A DNA stretch of 64,000 nt, from contig NC_007516.1 of NCBI RefSeq assembly GCF_000012625.1, positions 2,418,001 to 2,482,000 on the forward strand. Reading direction: 5' to 3'. The translations under genes and the position numbers were made by a program. Under the pieces are notes generated by a model, which was not told the DNA's origin, searched no databases, and saw nothing but the letters and a program-made list of their open reading frames with translations. The stretch comes from Synechococcus sp. CC9605 (GTDB taxonomy: Bacteria; Cyanobacteriota; Cyanobacteriia; PCC-6307; Cyanobiaceae). Positions 17,348 through 27,659 of this stretch are shown piece after piece (position 1 is the first letter of the stretch; every line of letters starts with the position of its first letter).

Positions 17348-18283
17348 ATGCAACGTCTTGATCCTTGGCACGGCCGCTGCGACCTGCAGTTTCATGCCAC
17401 CAACGGCAGCACCAAACACCAGGGGGGCTGCACGGCTCCGTTCAAGCTGCTTCGCAGTGAACGCGGTGAAGACGGACGTTGCGAGCTGCCGGTGCTGCAC
17501 ACCGCCGGAGGCCTGGTGGGCGGCGATCAACTCAGCCTGGACTTCAAGCTTGAGGCCAACAGCCGCGGCCTGATCACCAGCGTGGCGGCGCAGAAGGTTT
17601 ACGGGTCGATCGGCCGCAGCCGCCTACAACCCGAGGGCTGCTTTGCCCATCAACAGGTGCGCTGCTCACTGGCCAGCGGCAGTGACCTCGAATGGCTGCC
17701 GCAGGAACTGGTGCTGTACGCCGATGCCCTGTTCGAGCAGCAGCTGACGGTGACCCTGCCCCAAGACGCCTCCTTTCTTAGTGCAGAGATCGTGCGCTTG
17801 GGCCGCACCGCCGCCGGCGAAACCCTGCAACAGGGACGGTGGCGCTCGAGCCTCACCATTCAGCGCCTTGCAGGCGAGAGCTCAACCTGGGAGCTGGCGG
17901 ATCGGGTGGAGCTCGGCGGCGCCAGCCTGGAAAGCCCGCATGGGTTGGGAGGCGCACCGGTGTTCGGAACACTGGTTTGGGCCGCACCGATGGCCATGGG
18001 TGCCGAAACAACAGCATCAGTGCTGGAGGGAGCGCGGGCCGACCGCGAAGGCCTGACGGGCACAATGCGCTGCGGCGCCCTGAATCAGGGCCTGATCGCC
18101 CGCTATTCCGGCGAGTCGAGCCGTGATGCCCGCTTCTGGTTCAGCCGGATCTGGGAGCGAACGCGAACGATCCGGGGGCTGACACGGCCTCGCATCCCCA
18201 GGGTCTGGCCCCTGCAGGAACAGCCTCTGCGCCGACAAACGTCCACTGTGAACGCTTTCGAGGCTGCAGCGGAGACACACTGA
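17348..18283 (+). CDS. ureD: urease accessory protein UreD
   Basis: About 311 residues of UreD, the scaffold that binds apo-urease during nickel insertion. Diagnostic stretches are GGCTAPFKL, AGGLVGGDQL, VAAQKVYGS and the terminal WERTRTIRGLTRPRIPRVWP region. The ATG at 17348 is favoured because a purine-rich GGAGCGTGAGG precedes it and homologues begin near this point. In-frame TTG at 17297 and GTG at 17300 are possible. It leads ureDABC. Confidence 0.92.
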   Translation: MQRLDPWHGRCDLQFHATNGSTKHQGGCTAPFKLLRSERGEDGRCELPVLHTAGGLVGGDQLSLDFKLEANSRGLITSVAAQKVYGSIGRSRLQPEGCFAHQQVRCSLASGSDLEWLPQELVLYADALFEQQLTVTLPQDASFLSAEIVRLGRTAAGETLQQGRWRSSLTIQRLAGESSTWELADRVELGGASLESPHGLGGAPVFGTLVWAAPMAMGAETTASVLEGARADREGLTGTMRCGALNQGLIARYSGESSRDARFWFSRIWERTRTIRGLTRPRIPRVWPLQEQPLRRQTSTVNAFEAAAETH

Positions 18284-18301
18284 AGAAGACCGAGCTTCGC
18301 C

Positions 18302-18604
18302 ATGCATCTCAGTCCCCAGGAAAAGGACAAGCTCCTGATCGTGACCGCGGCACTGCTTGCGGAGCGGCGCTTGAACCGTGGCCTCAAGCTCAACCACCCC
18401 GAAGCGGTGGCTTGGCTCAGCTTTCTGGTGCTGGAAGGCGCCCGTGACGGCAAGAGCGTGGCGGAGCTGATGCAGGAAGGCACCACCTGGCTGCGTCAAG
18501 ACCAAGTGATGGAGGGCGTGCCCGAGCTCGTCCATGAGGTGCAGATGGAGGCCGTCTTCCCCGATGGCACCAAGCTCGTCACCCTGCACGACCCGATTCG
18601 CTGA
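18302..18604 (+). CDS. ureA: urease gamma subunit
   Basis: A 100-residue protein starting [23 protein letters not shown], with [20 protein letters not shown] and a [16 protein letters not shown]-terminus. It matches the gamma subunit of bacterial urease in sequence and length. It lies 18 bases after ureD and 10 before ureB. Confidence 0.97.
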   Translation: MHLSPQEKDKLLIVTAALLAERRLNRGLKLNHPEAVAWLSFLVLEGARDGKSVAELMQEGTTWLRQDQVMEGVPELVHEVQMEAVFPDGTKLVTLHDPIR

Positions 18605-18614
18605 GGCAGAACCC

Positions 18615-18935
18615 ATGGCACCTCTCATTCCAGGCGAACTGCTTACCGAACCGGGTGAACTAGAGCTAAATGCAGGCCGACCCGTCACCACGCTGAGCGT
18701 CTCCAACAGCGGAGATAGGCCCGTGCAGGTGGGCTCCCATTTCCATTTCGCCGAAGCCAATGCCGCCCTGCAGTTCGACCGGGCCGCAGCCCGCGGTCAA
18801 CGGCTCGACATCCCCGCCGGCACCGCCATCCGCTTCGAACCGGGCGACAGCCGCGACGTGAACCTGATTCCCTTCGCCGGTGCGCGATGCGTCATCGGCT
18901 TCAACGGCCAGATCAACGGACCCCTCGACGCCTGA
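18615..18935 (+). CDS. ureB: urease beta subunit
   Basis: A 106-residue subunit beginning [10 protein letters not shown], with the conserved [11 protein letters not shown] and [15 protein letters not shown] segments. The ATG at 18615 gives the usual family length. It lies three bases upstream of ureC in the usual ABC order. Confidence 0.97.
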   Translation: MAPLIPGELLTEPGELELNAGRPVTTLSVSNSGDRPVQVGSHFHFAEANAALQFDRAAARGQRLDIPAGTAIRFEPGDSRDVNLIPFAGARCVIGFNGQINGPLDA

Positions 18936-18938
18936 CCC

Positions 18939-20644
<1,706 letters not shown>

Positions 20645-20648
<4 letters not shown>

Positions 20649-21403
20649 GCCCCCTGCTGGTGGTGGTTCAACACGTGGACCACGAAGACGCCGCACTGGT
20701 GGGAGAGCTGGCGCGGCAACGGGGTCTGACACTCGAGATCCTGAGGCCCGACCGGGGCGACCCTCTTCCAGACCCGAAGGCGTGTGCCAACGTCATCGCT
20801 CTTGTGCTCGGCGGACCGATGAGCGTGAACGATCGCGACCAACCGGGCATGGACTGGTTGCAGCAGGAACTGGACTGGTTGAGGGCCTGGCACCAGCAAC
20901 GCCGACCGGTACTGGGCATCTGCCTAGGGGCGCAGCTCCTGGCTGTGGCTGCGGGGGGCAGCGTGCAACCCCTGCAGGTGGGAGCACCACCACAGCAGCT
21001 AAGGGAACTGGGGCTCGGCGCGATTCACTGGGTCGCAAATCCCAGTAATGAGGCCCTGCTCAAGGGGCAACCAAGCAGCACCCTTGTGCTGCATTGGCAT
21101 GGCGATCGCATCCACCTGCCGGCTGATGCAACCCTGCTGGGTTCTTCACTGCACTGTGCCGAACAGGTGTTTCGACTCGGAGCCCACGCCATTGGCCTGC
21201 AATGCCACCTCGAGATCGACGGTGATGCGCTTGAGCGCTGGATCGCCAACGACCACGACTACGTGGTGAGCGCCCTCGGAGCTGAAGGGCCCGATCGCCT
21301 GAGCCGGGACTGGCGCAGGCTGGGCGCCACGCTTCAGGAACAAGGCCGAAACTTCTTTAATGCTGTGCTCGATCAACTGATTGAGATCAGCCAGGCCCAC
21401 TAA
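20645..21403 (+). CDS. class I glutamine amidotransferase (GATase1-like)
   Basis: A 252-residue stand-alone GATase domain related to GMP-synthase glutaminase homologues. The nucleophile is Cys93 in GICLGAQLL, and His188/Glu190 in LQCHLEID complete the triad. It begins with a TTG at 20645 that overlaps the ureC stop, so it is probably coupled to the urease operon. The acceptor of the released ammonia is unknown. It may simply be a glutaminase or peptidase relative. Confidence 0.8.
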
Positions 21404-21497
21404 TTCCTACAGACAAAAATAAACAAAATCAAAAACTTTTCTGAAGAGGTATCAGCTTGAACACCACTTCGGGATTTGCAGGAGCTTCAATATTTTT

Positions 21498-21522
21498 GTA
21501 GCAACAGCTACCGATCGTTCAC
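21498..21522 (+). promoter_or_regulatory. dyad promoter motif, NtcA-box-like, upstream of the small DUF4278 gene
   Basis: GTAGCAACAGCTAC, five variable bases, then GTTCAC. It matches the element at 6532-6556 in 20 of 25 positions, in the same orientation relative to its gene. It ends 72 bases before the ATG at 21595. The 14-base core fits GTA-N8-TAC exactly, but no TAN3T -10 follows at NtcA spacing. Confidence 0.5.
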
Positions 21523-21594
21523 TTCGCATCACGCGAAGCGCAGTTCGCCTCAGGCCATGGAACGGGGACCTGAGCTTGCTTCGAGGACCATCCA

Positions 21595-21762
21595 ATGACC
21601 ACCCTTCTCTACCGCGGGCAGCAGTACCAGCAAAACAACGTCACTCAGGGCAAGCCTGGAGTGCAGCTGGTTTACCGCCGCAACGCGTACCAAGCCCGCC
21701 AGATCAACAACCACCGCATTCCGGTGCAGCTCGTTTACCGCGGTGTGGGCTACACGCGCTAG
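21595..21762 (+). CDS. small DUF4278 domain protein
   Basis: A 55-residue protein with two clear YRG units: MTTLLYRGQQY at the N-terminus and VQLVYRGVGYTR at the C-terminus, plus a related VQLVYRRNAY in the middle. This repeated VQLVYR pattern identifies DUF4278, a family I associate with cyanobacteria. It is basic and probably soluble. The family function is unknown. It shares an upstream motif with the DUF4278 gene at 6052-6468. Confidence 0.8.
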   Translation: MTTLLYRGQQYQQNNVTQGKPGVQLVYRRNAYQARQINNHRIPVQLVYRGVGYTR

Positions 21763-21842
21763 GCCAACTTCTCAATCCGTAGCAACTCGAACATTCCAGT
21801 TCCTAGAACTGAGGCGTAATAGACCCAGCTTCAGCTACGACG

Positions 21843-22061
21843 TTGGATCTCATCGCTTCTCGCCTCGACCAAGGCCTCGTGCAGGTGAATCCCTCCAGCG
21901 TGCACGGCGTGTTCTGGCTGCAGACCCACTTTCCGTCTCAGGAATGGGATGCCCTGCTTTCTGGGCAAGCTGCCTTTGGCATGGACTGCATTGATGACCT
22001 GATCACAGACGCACTTCAGGCCGGCCTCAATGTGGAGTGGGAAGCATCCGTCCCCAGCTGA
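21843..22061 (+). CDS. small conserved hypothetical protein
   Basis: A 72-residue acidic protein starting at a TTG (21843): MDLIASRLDQGLVQVNPSS, then a WLQTHFPSQEWDALLSG segment. Composition and length look like a genuine picocyanobacterial protein, but I do not recognise a family with a known role. No signal or membrane segment is seen. About 80 bases separate it from the convergent DUF1028 gene. Confidence 0.55.
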   Translation: MDLIASRLDQGLVQVNPSSVHGVFWLQTHFPSQEWDALLSGQAAFGMDCIDDLITDALQAGLNVEWEASVPS

Positions 22062-22143
22062 ACACTCAGAAATTGATTTCCCTAAAAGCCATGCACACGG
22101 CTGTGTTGCAAGACTTTTTAATGGCGTGCGCGATGGTGAATGC

Positions 22144-22818
22144 TCAAGCCACCAAACGGTTGAGCATCGGCAACTCCGACAGTTCATCCCTCCACTCCTG
22201 GGCCCAAAGGGCCTGACTGCGCTCATACACCTCCATCAACTGCTCCACGGCGCGCTCGTGGAAATCAACGCGCAGATCCAACAGCGGGAAAGCCGCTTCA
22301 CCGCTCACCTGCACCGCCGCTGACGTGCAAAAGGGAGAACGATGGTCACCACCAGCCGCTTCCCCAGCCTGGAGAGCCATCATCAGGCGGCGGCCCAGTT
22401 TCAAGCTGGGGTCGCCGGTGAGAAAAGCCTGCTCCATGGCTGCCAACACACCATCATCCACCAAGCAATTGCCCGCAACAGACAGATCACGGTGATGACG
22501 ATGCCCTGCCCAAGGGCCGCAATCCTGCCCGGTCCAACAGGCCGTGCGACCGTCCAGATCGATCAGGTGAAACTGACGCCGGTCACGGTGCTGATCATCT
22601 GCAAGAAGGCTGGCCAGAACGCTTTCGGCATCAGAACTCTGCTCCAGGCGCTCAAGGCCACAAATCCCCAGATACGGATTGGTATGGGCCTGGGTGGCGA
22701 CAGCACCAACCCCCGCGCGGATGTGGGGCACAGTGGATCCAACGGCCAAATGACAGGTGGCCACGGCCACGCCGAAACGACCGTTACTGGGATCCCGGGC
22801 CAGGATCGAAAAGGTCAC
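22144..22818 (-). CDS. DUF1028 family protein
   Basis: A 224-residue protein starting VTFSILARDPSNGRFGVAVAT, the hallmark of DUF1028, an Ntn-hydrolase-like family of unknown activity. The GTG at 22818 overlaps the stop of the M20 hydrolase (GTGA), so the two are translationally coupled. The coupling suggests action on the same nitrogenous substrate or its product. No experimental function is known to me. Confidence 0.8.
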   Translation of the reverse strand: MTFSILARDPSNGRFGVAVATCHLAVGSTVPHIRAGVGAVATQAHTNPYLGICGLERLEQSSDAESVLASLLADDQHRDRRQFHLIDLDGRTACWTGQDCGPWAGHRHHRDLSVAGNCLVDDGVLAAMEQAFLTGDPSLKLGRRLMMALQAGEAAGGDHRSPFCTSAAVQVSGEAAFPLLDLRVDFHERAVEQLMEVYERSQALWAQEWRDELSELPMLNRLVA

Positions 22819-24104
22819 GGCAGCTGACGGTCGAGCCGCAGCAACGTTTCCAGCAGCACCGCGGTGCCCGCCCAGCACTGCTCGTCACTAGTGAACTCTG
22901 CAGCGGAATGACTCAGGCCGCCCCGGCTGGGCACAAAAATCATGCCCATCGGCCAACGGCGGCCAACCTCCTGCGCATCGTGGCTGGCACGGCTGGGGAG
23001 ATGGCTGTGGGACAGGCCGAGATCGGCCGCGGCCTCAACGATCGTGGCCATCACCACCGCATCAGCAGGGGTAGGATCAACGCTGAACTGGGGGTCCACC
23101 GCAATCGGGCAGCCTGTTTCTGCACCGATGCGTTCCACCTGCTGCATCAACTCCTCCACCAACTGATCGAGAACGGTCGGATCCACATCCCTGAGGTCAA
23201 CGGTCAGAGAGACAGCGCCGGGGACAACGTTGGCGGCATTGGGCCAAACCTCCAGTCGACCTACCGTCGCCACTGGATCTCCGGGATGACGGGAGGCCAT
23301 GGCCTCAACGGCAAGAACAAGACGCGAGGCCGCCACGAGGGCGTCCTGTCGCAACCCCATCGGTGTGGTGCCGGCGTGGTTGGCCTGGCCCTTCACATTG
23401 ATGCTGAACCGACGCTGACCGACAACACCCTCCACAACACCGATGGCATCGCCGCGCTGCTCGAGGACACCGCCCTGCTCAACATGCAACTCCAGAAAAG
23501 CGGCATAGGCCTCATCTGAGCGTCGAGCTGAGGCCAGGGAGGACCAATGGCCGCCGATGCGCGCCAGGTTGTCCTGAATCGGCTGACTGTTGCTGGTGGC
23601 ATAACTCTCCGGGTCATTGGAGGCCGTGCCCGACAAGCCCTTGCAACCCACCATGGTCGACTCCTCGTCGGCAAAGGCGATCAACTCGATGCCGTGCCGC
23701 AGGCGCAGGCCCTGGTCTTGAAGTGCGCGGCAGGCTTCCAGACCGGCCAACACCCCGAGGGCTCCATCAAAACGTCCACCGGTGGGAACCGTGTCGAGGT
23801 GCGACCCAGTCACCAGGGCAGGGCGGAGGGGATCGAGGCCTTCCAGGCGTCCGATCAAGTTGCCAGCCGCATCAACACGCACCTGCATGCCGAGCTGCTT
23901 CATCCAGTGGGCCAGCAAATCTCGGCCCTGCACATCCTCCGGCGAGAATCCGCGTCGACAGACGCTTCCATCGGGCTTGGCTCCAATGCTGGCCAACTGC
24001 TCAATCGTTGCGACCAAACGCTCACGGATTGGTCGCGCCGCAATCTTGGCTGGTTCGATCTGCGATTCAGAAGTGATCGGAGAAGCCGAGATGAGCGCTG
24101 GCAA
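22815..24104 (-). CDS. M20 amidohydrolase (allantoate amidohydrolase / N-carbamoyl-amino-acid hydrolase type)
   Basis: A 429-residue dinuclear zinc hydrolase of the hydantoinase/carbamoylase group. Predicted ligands are His102 (TGSHLDTV), Asp113 (GGRFDGALGV), Glu148 (FADEES) and His207 (LELHVEQG), with a C-terminal SHSAAE. The RFDGALGV and ELHVEQG motifs are shared by allantoate amidohydrolase, beta-ureidopropionase and L-carbamoylase, so the substrate cannot be chosen from sequence. All release ammonia plus CO2, or ureido products, from carbamoylated nitrogen compounds. It is coupled to a DUF1028 gene. Confidence 0.85.
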   Translation of the reverse strand: MPALISASPITSESQIEPAKIAARPIRERLVATIEQLASIGAKPDGSVCRRGFSPEDVQGRDLLAHWMKQLGMQVRVDAAGNLIGRLEGLDPLRPALVTGSHLDTVPTGGRFDGALGVLAGLEACRALQDQGLRLRHGIELIAFADEESTMVGCKGLSGTASNDPESYATSNSQPIQDNLARIGGHWSSLASARRSDEAYAAFLELHVEQGGVLEQRGDAIGVVEGVVGQRRFSINVKGQANHAGTTPMGLRQDALVAASRLVLAVEAMASRHPGDPVATVGRLEVWPNAANVVPGAVSLTVDLRDVDPTVLDQLVEELMQQVERIGAETGCPIAVDPQFSVDPTPADAVVMATIVEAAADLGLSHSHLPSRASHDAQEVGRRWPMGMIFVPSRGGLSHSAAEFTSDEQCWAGTAVLLETLLRLDRQLP

Positions 24105-24198
24105 TGCCGTGACCTTCAGTTCAAACTAAATGTCACTTTCTCCCGAACTGGCTGATCAGCCTGTAGCTAGCGCAACGATTTAACCCTGATCAAAGAAA

Positions 24199-26223
24199 TC
24201 AAACGGGCATCAGCACCCGCCAGCCCAGGCGGTCCGCCTCCCGGCGGGCGAGGGCTGGCACGTCTTCCGCCACAAACATGCGGTGCAGCATCTGCACGCC
24301 AAGCAGGTGATTGATCACAGCATCCATCTGCACACGCTCCGCGTCGGTGGTGGCCGGGTCCTCGTGACGCTCAAACAAGGCGAGCACGCCGGCTTTGCTC
24401 AACAAACCAGCGGAATCGATCGCCTCATCACTGAGGTAGTCGTCGGCGAGCTGCTTCATCTGCCCCCACTTCTCAGGCTCCGTGTGGGCTGGTGGGGCCA
24501 TGAAGGCGAACTTCTCACGCCGGTACAACACCTCCGGCAACAGGCCCGCCATGGCTTCCCGCAGCACATATTTCTCGGTTTTCCCCTTGATCCGCAGTTC
24601 GGGCGGCACCTGCACCGCCACCGCAGCCAGATGGTGATCGAGGAAGGCGGGTCGCGCCTCCATGGAATTGGCCATGTCGACCCGATCACCGCCCCAGGTG
24701 AGGATCTGGCCCTCCAGCATGGTCTTGATCCAGACGTACTGAGCCTTGTCCAGGGCGTGGCGCCCGTCCAGTTGATCCGCATCCAGTTGCTCGGCAATCG
24801 CCTTGCCCGGCGAGTAACCCTCCAGGGCTGCGGCGTGGGACTCCGCCAGAAGCTCCGGCACCAAGGGCGCACAGGCCAACCAAGGCTGAAGGCAACTGGG
24901 GGTAAAACCAACCACCGCATCGAGATCGGGGTCATCCACCTGGTTTTCAGCCAGCATCGCCCCTTTCACCAGGGCATTGGACTGCTGCAACAGGCTTTCC
25001 CAGCTGGCGCGCTCCTCCTGCGGCAGGTCATCGAGACCGTGGAGGAACATGTCGCGGCGAAAGGCGGGATAGCCGCCGAACAGCTCATCTGAGCCTTCAC
25101 CGGTCATCACAACCTTGTAATCCACATCGTTGACATGGCGGCTCATCAAGAACTTGGCCACCGCCAGGGTGTTGTAGATCGTTCGCTCCGCATGCCAGAT
25201 GGTGCGTTCCATATGGCCATAGAGCTCCTGGCCCGAGAGACGCATCAGATCCTGCTCAGCGCCGGTGGCTTCGGCCATCTCCCGGGCAATCGGCGACTCG
25301 TCGTAACGGGCGTCGTCAAACCCGATCGTGAACGCCTTCACCGGCGCCTGGCTCACGGCTGACGCCAAGCCGAGGATCGAACAGCTGTCGATGCCGCCGG
25401 AGAGATAACAACCCACCGGCACGTCGGCCACCATGCGCAGCTCAACGGCCTCCAGCAATGCCGCACGAACGGCAGCGATGTAGTCGGCTTCGGTTCGCTT
25501 GGGGTCCCGCTCGTCCTTGCGCGGAAAGTCGACGTCCCAGTAGGTGGACTCGGACACCTCCAGATGCCCATTCACCCGTTGCACCTTGAGCACGTGGCCG
25601 GGCTTCACCTGGTGCACCCCGGCGAAGGCGGTGGTGCCGGGCACCATGGTCTGCATCAACTGGTGGAACAGACCCTCCGAGGTGAAACGTCGCTCCACCG
25701 CCGGATGGGCGAACAGCACCTTCAATTCGGAACCGAACACCAGACCCTCCGGCGTAATCGCCCAGTACTGCGGTTTGATGCCGAAGCGATCCCGCACCAG
25801 GTAGAGGCAGTCTTCGGAGCGATCAAACAAGGCGAAGGCGAACTCACCGCGCAACAGGGGCAGGGTCGCCTCGAGGCCCTGACGTTGGTACAGCCGCAGC
25901 AGGATCTCGGAATCGCTCTTGCTGCTGAAGCGCACCCCCTGGGCGGTGAGGTCAGCCCGGATTCGCTGGAAGTCGTAGAACTCACCGTTATGAGCCATCA
26001 ACACCTCACCGTCATCGGTGAGGAAGGGCTGCCGGGCGCGTGACTCGTTCAGGTCAATGATCGAAAGCCGGGCATGGCAGAAGCCGACGCCGGCCTGATC
26101 GAGCACCTCAACGCCGAAGCCATCGGGCCCGCGATGGGCCTGAATCGCCGCCATGTTGACCAGCAGCTGGCGATCCACCGTCTGTTGACGGTCTGCGTTG
26201 AAAACACCTCCGATTCCGCACAT
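24199..26223 (-). CDS. asnB: glutamine-hydrolysing asparagine synthetase-like protein
   Basis: A 674-residue protein with an N-terminal Ntn glutaminase domain (MCGIGGVF, nucleophile Cys2; HRGPDG; AHNGEFY) and a C-terminal ATP-pyrophosphatase domain (SGGIDS at 275-280). It is longer than the 554 residues of E. coli AsnB. The usual product is asparagine from aspartate. Some family members instead amidate other acids. It lies nine bases downstream of the ATCase-like gene, so a shared substrate such as aspartate or a carbamoyl derivative is conceivable. Confidence 0.85.
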   Translation of the reverse strand: MCGIGGVFNADRQQTVDRQLLVNMAAIQAHRGPDGFGVEVLDQAGVGFCHARLSIIDLNESRARQPFLTDDGEVLMAHNGEFYDFQRIRADLTAQGVRFSSKSDSEILLRLYQRQGLEATLPLLRGEFAFALFDRSEDCLYLVRDRFGIKPQYWAITPEGLVFGSELKVLFAHPAVERRFTSEGLFHQLMQTMVPGTTAFAGVHQVKPGHVLKVQRVNGHLEVSESTYWDVDFPRKDERDPKRTEADYIAAVRAALLEAVELRMVADVPVGCYLSGGIDSCSILGLASAVSQAPVKAFTIGFDDARYDESPIAREMAEATGAEQDLMRLSGQELYGHMERTIWHAERTIYNTLAVAKFLMSRHVNDVDYKVVMTGEGSDELFGGYPAFRRDMFLHGLDDLPQEERASWESLLQQSNALVKGAMLAENQVDDPDLDAVVGFTPSCLQPWLACAPLVPELLAESHAAALEGYSPGKAIAEQLDADQLDGRHALDKAQYVWIKTMLEGQILTWGGDRVDMANSMEARPAFLDHHLAAVAVQVPPELRIKGKTEKYVLREAMAGLLPEVLYRREKFAFMAPPAHTEPEKWGQMKQLADDYLSDEAIDSAGLLSKAGVLALFERHEDPATTDAERVQMDAVINHLLGVQMLHRMFVAEDVPALARREADRLGWRVLMPV

Positions 26224-26232
26224 CAGCCCACC

Positions 26233-27348
26233 TCAGATCACATCCATCACGCGTTCGGCCCGATCCACCATGCAGGTGAGGAGGGCCATCCGCAGGAACA
26301 CAGCTCCCCTCGCCTGACTGAAATACCAGTTGTGGGGCGTGTCATCCAAGCAGGTGCTGAGTTCCGCTCCACGCGCCAAGGGATGGAGCACGATCGCTTC
26401 CGGTTTGAACGGCATGTCGCGGGTGAGGCGGAATCCTCCGCCGTGTACTTCATAGGAGTCGCCGACCCAGGCAATGGCATTGATGTAAACGACATCCAAG
26501 TCGGGCACTTCAGCCTGAAGATCCGTGCTGGAGCGCACCTTCATCCCACAAGCTTCAAGCTCCTCCAACTGTCCTGGGTCGAACAGCGGCTGATCAGGCT
26601 CCAACTCGGGGGCGTGAATCACCACGACCTCGTCCACGGTCTGCGGGAATTTGGCCAGGATCCTCAACAGGGAGCGAACCGTTCTCATCCGCGAAGGGAT
26701 TCCGACGATCCCAATGCGAATCCGATCAGCGGGTGTCACTTCAGCTTCAGCAAGCTTGGGGCGCCACTTGAAGATCGTGTACAGATCGGCCATCGCCTGG
26801 GTGGGATGCTCATCGATCCCATTTCCAGCGTTGATGATCGGGATCCGAAGGGTGGACGTCATCGCGTAAACGGCACCGGGATCGCTGTCCCGAAGCACCA
26901 CACAATCGCCGTAGTTGTTGAACATATGGGCGACATCTTCGAGAGACTCGCCCTTGGCGATCCCTGTGGTGGCCCTGTCGGTGATGTTGATGGAGGTACC
27001 GCCAAGTCGGTGCCAGGCACTGTCAAAGGACAGCCGGGTGCGCGTGCTTGGTTCGTAAAACGCGTTGATCAGAATCTTGCCGGTGAGTGGCGTGTTGTGA
27101 CGGCAATAGCGATCTGGATTGCTCTCAAACTTCGCCGCCAGGCGAAACACCTGCAACAAAACCTCGGGGCGAAACGGTTGGATCGACACCACGTGCTGAT
27201 CCACCAAATCCTTCAAAGGTTCAACATCTTCAGCAATGGCAGCCAGCAGCTCCTGGGGTTGATTCTGCCCGTAGACATCAGGCCCCATCGGCTCAAACCG
27301 AATCTGAACCGAAGACGCGTCCACAACTGCTGTTTTGGCCTGTGCCAT
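26233..27348 (-). CDS. aspartate/ornithine carbamoyltransferase-family protein
   Basis: A 371-residue transcarbamylase with about 55 extra N-terminal residues compared with PyrB. The carbamoyl-phosphate motif STRTR is at 101-105, HPTQ at 181-184 and a lysine-bearing loop GIAKGES near 129-135. The family HPLPR motif reads HPLAR (322-326), so the proline that shapes the active site is an alanine. The C-terminal WYFSQARGAVFLRMALL is ATCase-like. It sits apart from other pyrimidine genes and beside asnB, so it may be a paralogue with another acceptor. ATCase itself remains possible. Confidence 0.75.
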   Translation of the reverse strand: MAQAKTAVVDASSVQIRFEPMGPDVYGQNQPQELLAAIAEDVEPLKDLVDQHVVSIQPFRPEVLLQVFRLAAKFESNPDRYCRHNTPLTGKILINAFYEPSTRTRLSFDSAWHRLGGTSINITDRATTGIAKGESLEDVAHMFNNYGDCVVLRDSDPGAVYAMTSTLRIPIINAGNGIDEHPTQAMADLYTIFKWRPKLAEAEVTPADRIRIGIVGIPSRMRTVRSLLRILAKFPQTVDEVVVIHAPELEPDQPLFDPGQLEELEACGMKVRSSTDLQAEVPDLDVVYINAIAWVGDSYEVHGGGFRLTRDMPFKPEAIVLHPLARGAELSTCLDDTPHNWYFSQARGAVFLRMALLTCMVDRAERVMDVI

Positions 27349-27509
27349 AGCGGGATCGGATCAACACTCTGTTTGCCAAACCGAGTGCTAAAGCCAGGAA
27401 CTACATCTTTCACCGGTAACAACAACCACACTGCTGCGTCCACGAAGAAGCAGCTTCTTAAGCAAAGATCCGGAAAGGATTGTGCTGGGGTGTACGGCTA
27501 AAGGAGACA

Positions 27510-27659
27510 TCACCAAACCCGGCCATTGCGCCACTCCACCCACCAGATCAGCAGCAACACGAGCACCGACAGCACCAGGGCTAACTGACTGGCCACCAGC
27601 AAAAACTGAAAGCCAGACAGACCAACAAGGCCGGCCATCAAAGGAAGCATTTGAATCAT
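27510..27659 (-). CDS. tiny single-pass membrane protein overlapping the symporter
   Basis: A 49-residue protein of which roughly 30 residues are hydrophobic, ending in the charged tail WRNGRVW. Its ATG (27659) overlaps the TGA of the SSS symporter (ATGA), so it is probably co-translated. Several SSS transporters have small membrane partners, but I do not recognise this one. Support comes from the overlap, the membrane profile and the matching small ORF at the other end of the symporter. Confidence 0.55.
   Translation of the reverse strand: MIQMLPLMAGLVGLSGFQFLLVASQLALVLSVLVLLLIWWVEWRNGRVW

Noticed and set aside
26074-27501. A 475-codon open frame opposite the ATCase-like gene and the asnB start
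   Set aside because: The minus-strand genes have clear active-site motifs; the plus-strand frame has none and no ribosome site.
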